Positions 5,988-9,384 of a DNA stretch of 9,384 nt are shown piece after piece. The notes under the pieces were generated by a model that was not told the DNA's origin, made no database searches, and was given only the letters and a program-made list of their open reading frames with translations. Location: contig JAICSB010000106.1 of NCBI GenBank assembly GCA_025937115.1, positions 1 through 9,384 on the forward strand, in the 5' to 3' direction. Within the stretch, counting starts at the first letter, position 1, and every line of letters begins with the position of its first letter. This DNA comes from Pseudonocardiaceae bacterium (GTDB taxonomy: Bacteria > Actinomycetota > Actinomycetes > Mycobacteriales > Pseudonocardiaceae). The translations under genes were made by a program, and so were the position numbers.

Positions 5988-8471
5988 ATGGCTGACTTCA
6001 TCCTCACCTACGACGCCTTCGACCCAGCGCAGGAAGGTCTTCGCGAGGCCCTGACTTCCACCGGCAACGGTTACTTCGCCTCCCGGGGAGCGGCTGAATG
6101 GGAGGACGCGAACTCGGTCCATTACCCGGGCACCTACGCCCACGGCTGCTTCAACCGGGAGACCACCATCCTCGGGGGTCGGCCGGTCCTCAACGAGGAC
6201 TTGGTCAACCTTCCGAACTGGTTGCTGCTGAAGCTGCGGATCGAAGGCGAGGAAGCGGTCCGGCTTGACAACGTCGAGGTGCTTTCCTATCGCCATTCCT
6301 ACGACATTCGCAACGCCGTGGTCCAGCGCGAGATCCAGTTCCGCGACCGAATCGGTCGTGTGACGACCCTGCACAGCCGCCGCTTCGTGAGCATGGCCAA
6401 CAGCCACTTGGCCGGAATCGAATGGACGGTGACTCCGGACAACTGGTCAGGCCGCGTCGAGGTGATCTCGGGGCTCGATGGTCGCATGACGAACCACATG
6501 GTTGCCCGCTACCGCGAGCTTGAGGGCCGACACCTCAACCCGTGGTCTCCGCGCACGTTCGGCCCGGAGATCATCGCACTGAAGGTGCAGACCCGGCAGT
6601 CGAACATCTACATCGCCGAGGCAGCGCGCACCCGCGTCTTCCGCGACGACAGTGACACCCCGCAGGAAGTCGCCCGCAGCCTGTACCAGATGGAGGACTA
6701 CATCCAGCAGGTCCTCGCCTTCGACGTCGAGCAGGGCAGCCCGATGCGGGTCGAGAAGATGGTCTCGCTGTTCACCTCCCACGACAACGCGATCGCCGAA
6801 ACACTGGTCGCTGCGGGAAAGAACGTCGCACGCTACGGGGATTTCCCCGCAGCGCTGACCGACCACGAGTCGGCATGGACCGAGCTGTGGGACATCGGCG
6901 ACATCGAACTGCCCAGCGAGCCCCGACTGCAGTTGCTGCTGCGTTTCCACGCCTCGCATGTGCTGCAGGTGTGCTCACGGCACACTGCCCGGCACGACGC
7001 AGGGGTGCCGGCTCGGGGGCTCAATGGCGAGGCTTACCGCGGCCATGTGTTCTGGGACGAGCTTTACATCTATCCGTACCTCAACTTCCGGCTGCCCGAA
7101 GTCACCCGTGGGCTGTTGATGTACCGCTACCGGCGCCTGGCCGAGGCGCGGGCCGCGGCCCGGGAGGCCGGCTACTCCGGCGCGATGTTCCCGTGGCAAA
7201 GCGGCAGCGACGGCACCGAGGAGACGCAGGTCGTCCACCTCAACCCGCTGTCGGGGCAGTGGCACCCCGACCACAGCCATAATCAGCGTCACGTCAACGC
7301 GGCGATCTTCTACAACGTCTGGCAGTACTACCAGGCGACCGACGACGTGGCGTTCCTCCGCGACTACGGCGCCGAGCTCATGCTCGAGATCGCCCGTTTC
7401 TGGGCTTCAATCGCCCACTACAACCCCGAGCGCGACCGCTATGAGATCCACGGGGTAATGGGCCCCGACGAGTTCCACGAGCGCTACCCCGGCGCCGACG
7501 AAGCCGGGCTGCGCAACAACGCTTACACCAACCTGATGGTGGCCTGGATCGCGAGCACCGCCCCGCGGGTGCTCGATCTGCTACCGCGGAGCCGTCGCGC
7601 CGCACTGCGGGTTCGTCTCGGGCTGACCGACGAGGAGGTGCGCACGTGGGATGAGATGAGCCGCAAGATGTTCATTCCATTTCATGCAGACGGCATCCTC
7701 AGCCAGTTCGAGGGTTACGCCGATCTCGAGGAGCTGGACTGGGAGCATTACCGCGCCGAGCATCCCAACATCCAACGCCTGGACCGCATCCTCAAAGCTG
7801 CGGGTGACGACCCCAACCGTTACCAGCTAGCCAAGCAGGCCGATACGGTGATGCTGTTCTTCCTGTTCTCCGGCGACGAACTCCGCGCGCTGTTGGAACG
7901 ACTCGGATACGACTACGACCCCGACCTCGCGCGGCGGACCATCGACTACTACGACCGGCGCACCTCGCACGGCTCGACCCTGAGCCTGGTCACGCACGCC
8001 GCCGTGCTAGGCAGGCTGGACCCGGAGAGCTCGTGGCAGCGGTTCCTTGTCGCGCTGGAGAGCGATGTGAGTGACGTGCAGGGCGGTACCACCAAGGAGG
8101 GCATCCACATGGGCGTTATGTCCGGCACCCTGGACCTGCTGCAACGCGGCTACGTCGGCGTGAACGTGCGCGACGGGGTTCTGCACCTCGACCCTACGCT
8201 CACCGACCGCCTCGACGGGCTCAGTTTCCCGATTCAGTTCCGCGGTACCTCGATCAGGGTCAGAATCTCCGGCGATGAGCTGACGGTGCATACCCTGTCC
8301 GAGGGCTTCAGCCGGCCAGTCCGCATCGGCATCGGCGACGAGGTCCGAGAGCTGGCCGCGGGGCAGGAGTGGGTCGCGCCGCTGCGCCGGCAGTGCGTTC
8401 GTCCGGACGATCGTCCGCAGGACTCAGACCACACCGGGGAAGGGAGCGATCGTGCCGACACGAGGCTTTGA
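5988..8471 (+). CDS. glycoside hydrolase family 65 protein, probable disaccharide phosphorylase
   Basis: GH65 enzymes mostly split alpha-glucosides such as maltose, trehalose or kojibiose with inorganic phosphate, giving beta-glucose-1-phosphate. The 827-residue protein has an N-terminal beta-sandwich (about 10-270), a linker, an (alpha/alpha)6 barrel (about 320-690) and a small C-terminal beta domain (about 700-760). Landmarks are GVPARGLNGEAYRGHVFWDE, GVMGPDEFHE with Glu495 as the expected general acid, NNAYTN, LAKQADTVM with Lys616 and Gln617, and SHGSTLS with His661 and Ser663 in the expected phosphate-binding loop. The ATG at 5988 has GAGGAG 7 bases upstream. The order with a HAD phosphoglucomutase gene resembles Mycobacterium tuberculosis Rv3401/Rv3400. 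A phosphorylase is favoured over a hydrolase because of that partner. The sugar substrate is unknown. The 3' end overlaps the next gene by 20 bases. Confidence 0.93.
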   Translation: MADFILTYDAFDPAQEGLREALTSTGNGYFASRGAAEWEDANSVHYPGTYAHGCFNRETTILGGRPVLNEDLVNLPNWLLLKLRIEGEEAVRLDNVEVLSYRHSYDIRNAVVQREIQFRDRIGRVTTLHSRRFVSMANSHLAGIEWTVTPDNWSGRVEVISGLDGRMTNHMVARYRELEGRHLNPWSPRTFGPEIIALKVQTRQSNIYIAEAARTRVFRDDSDTPQEVARSLYQMEDYIQQVLAFDVEQGSPMRVEKMVSLFTSHDNAIAETLVAAGKNVARYGDFPAALTDHESAWTELWDIGDIELPSEPRLQLLLRFHASHVLQVCSRHTARHDAGVPARGLNGEAYRGHVFWDELYIYPYLNFRLPEVTRGLLMYRYRRLAEARAAAREAGYSGAMFPWQSGSDGTEETQVVHLNPLSGQWHPDHSHNQRHVNAAIFYNVWQYYQATDDVAFLRDYGAELMLEIARFWASIAHYNPERDRYEIHGVMGPDEFHERYPGADEAGLRNNAYTNLMVAWIASTAPRVLDLLPRSRRAALRVRLGLTDEEVRTWDEMSRKMFIPFHADGILSQFEGYADLEELDWEHYRAEHPNIQRLDRILKAAGDDPNRYQLAKQADTVMLFFLFSGDELRALLERLGYDYDPDLARRTIDYYDRRTSHGSTLSLVTHAAVLGRLDPESSWQRFLVALESDVSDVQGGTTKEGIHMGVMSGTLDLLQRGYVGVNVRDGVLHLDPTLTDRLDGLSFPIQFRGTSIRVRISGDELTVHTLSEGFSRPVRIGIGDEVRELAAGQEWVAPLRRQCVRPDDRPQDSDHTGEGSDRADTRL

Positions 8472-9243
8472 AGCGGCGATCTTCGACGTGGACGGCGTGC
8501 TGGTCGACTCCCCGCACGAACGAGCCTGGAAGGACTCGCTGCGCGAGCTGATGGAAAACGACTGGGCCGACATCGCGGACCAGACCTCGTGGTCCGACGA
8601 GCGTTTCACGCCGCAGGTCTACCAGCAGGTGTTATCGGGCAAGCCACGAATGAGTGGAGCGCTCGCCGCCCTGGAGTACTTCAACGTTCCCGACTCCGCC
8701 GAGCGGGCGCAGGCTTACGCCGTGAACAAGCAAACCATGGTCATCAAGCTCATCGAGGCCGGCGAATTCCGGGCTTACCCCGACGCGTTGCGTTTCGTTA
8801 TGGCTGTGCGCGACGCCCGGATCCCGGTGGCGGCGGCGTCATCGTCGAAGAACGCTGGACTGTTCCTCCGCCAGATCCGCCTCGACACCTTCGCCGCCGA
8901 GCAGGATCTGCACTACGACTTCCTGCGGCCCGGTCTGAGCCTGCTCGAGTTCTTCGACGTCGACATCTCTGGACGCGATTTCGCCCATGGGAAACCACAC
9001 CCGGAGATCTTTCTGACCGGTGCCGCCGAGCTCGGCGTCACCCCGGAGCACTGCTTCGTGGTGGAGGACGCAACCAGCGGAGTGCAGGCGGCCAAGTCCG
9101 GTGGCATGGCGGCGTTAGGCGTGGCCCGAGCCGACGACGAGGAACTCTTAGCGGCTGCGAACGCTGACCTCGTCGTCACGTCCCTGGACGACGTCGACGT
9201 CACCGGCCTGGACACGCACCAGCTCCGGCGGCGGACGTCATGA
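8452..9243 (+). CDS. HAD hydrolase, beta-phosphoglucomutase-like
   Basis: Beta-phosphoglucomutase converts beta-glucose-1-phosphate to glucose-6-phosphate, the natural follow-up to a GH65 phosphorylase. The 263-residue product has HAD motif I FDVDGVLVDS (11-20; Asp12 nucleophile, Asp14 acid/base) and a helical cap containing SGKPRMSGALAAL (62-74). Motif II follows as AAASSSKNAG (127-136), then motif III Lys181 in HGKPHPEIF and motif IV VVEDATSGVQAAK (203-215). Between motif II and III there is an extra stretch of about 20 residues (about 148-168, AAEQDLHYDFLRPGLSLLEF) not seen in short beta-phosphoglucomutases. The GTG at 8452 has AGGGAG (8441-8446) upstream and overlaps the GH65 gene by 20 bases. 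The stop overlaps the next start as ATGA. Another sugar-phosphate phosphatase role is possible, but the neighbour makes the mutase most likely. Confidence 0.9.
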   Translation: MPTRGFEAAIFDVDGVLVDSPHERAWKDSLRELMENDWADIADQTSWSDERFTPQVYQQVLSGKPRMSGALAALEYFNVPDSAERAQAYAVNKQTMVIKLIEAGEFRAYPDALRFVMAVRDARIPVAAASSSKNAGLFLRQIRLDTFAAEQDLHYDFLRPGLSLLEFFDVDISGRDFAHGKPHPEIFLTGAAELGVTPEHCFVVEDATSGVQAAKSGGMAALGVARADDEELLAAANADLVVTSLDDVDVTGLDTHQLRRRTS

Positions 9244-9384
9244 GCAGCTCACCACCGTCCCGCCCCCGCCCGTCCTCCTCGGACCCTTCCGCGCTCGGGT
9301 TCGTACGCAGGCCGATGGTGCGCTGGCTCGATCCTCACCAACTCGTCGACACGGCGGTGCGGGTTCTGCTCTCGGGTGTCTTCA
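9240..9384 (+). CDS. unidentified protein, 5' part only
   Basis: An ATG at 9240 overlaps the HAD stop as ATGA and opens a frame that runs to the window edge (48 codons). It begins with a Ser/Pro/Arg-rich tail, SSSPPSRPRPSSSDPSA, followed by LGFVRRPMVRWLDPHQLVD and TAVRVLLSGVF. The RWLDPHQL-type opening recalls the N-terminus of some large actinobacterial metallophosphoesterase-like proteins, but this is a weak impression and no catalytic motif lies inside the window. Translational coupling shows that it belongs to the GH65-HAD operon. Confidence 0.75.
   Translation, partial: MSSSPPSRPRPSSSDPSALGFVRRPMVRWLDPHQLVDTAVRVLLSGVF

Noticed and set aside
4892..5995. Plus-strand open frame of 367 codons antisense to fbp.
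   Set aside because: It is the complement of a clear class I bisphosphatase and its translation resembles no protein; such frames are expected in high-GC DNA.
5220..6407. Long minus-strand open frame (395 codons) spanning the fbp 5' half, the divergent gap and the start of the GH65 gene.
   Set aside because: It overlaps two genes with strong family matches in other frames, has Arg/Ala/Gly-rich low-complexity content and shows no recognisable domain.

Overview
The window looks like chromosomal DNA of a high-GC actinomycete. The main evidence is a minus-strand series rsfS - histidine phosphatase (gpgP-like) - degV - comEA, which matches the order known from Mycobacteriales and Pseudonocardiales. 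GTG starts and 4-base GTGA stop/start overlaps are frequent, and GC is high throughout. The genus cannot be fixed from the sequence; a Pseudonocardiales-like organism is a guess.

Layout. (1) Positions 1-1192 are a zone of gene decay. A comEA-like competence gene (minus strand, 33-563) keeps its N-terminus, membrane segment and the start of its SLBB domain. It then loses all recognisable homology exactly at a perfect inverted repeat (98-113). Next to it, on the plus strand, an adenosine deaminase remnant (705-1192) carries a frameshift and a large internal deletion. (2) Positions 1189-3031 hold an intact, tightly packed minus-strand operon: rsfS (ribosomal silencing factor), a histidine phosphatase resembling mycobacterial GpgP, and a DegV lipid-binding protein. 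Both internal junctions are GTGA overlaps. (3) Positions 3032-3288 are a divergent intergenic region with three short hairpins near rsfS. (4) Positions 3289-3924 encode an acetate/succinate permease of the GPR1/FUN34/YaaH family on the plus strand. (5) Positions 3930-5899, on the minus strand, encode class I fructose-1,6-bisphosphatase followed by a proteobacterial-type phosphoribulokinase, a Calvin-Benson-Bassham pair. (6) Positions 5988-9384, on the plus strand and divergent from fbp across 88 bases, encode a glycoside hydrolase family 65 protein, a beta-phosphoglucomutase-like HAD protein and the start of a third, unrecognised gene. Each of these overlaps the next.

How the genes may work together. 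The fbp-prk pair supplies two Calvin-cycle steps: dephosphorylation of fructose-1,6-bisphosphate and phosphorylation of ribulose-5-phosphate to ribulose-1,5-bisphosphate. No RuBisCO gene lies in the window. The GH65-HAD pair fits a route in which a disaccharide is split by phosphate to beta-glucose-1-phosphate, which the HAD protein converts to glucose-6-phosphate. With the permease, positions 3289-9384 form a carbon-metabolism block next to the conserved rsfS housekeeping cluster. I found no CRISPR array, tRNA, rRNA, transposase or phage gene. No clearly new system is visible; the items most worth checking are the decay zone with its junction repeat and the Calvin-cycle pair in an actinomycete setting.
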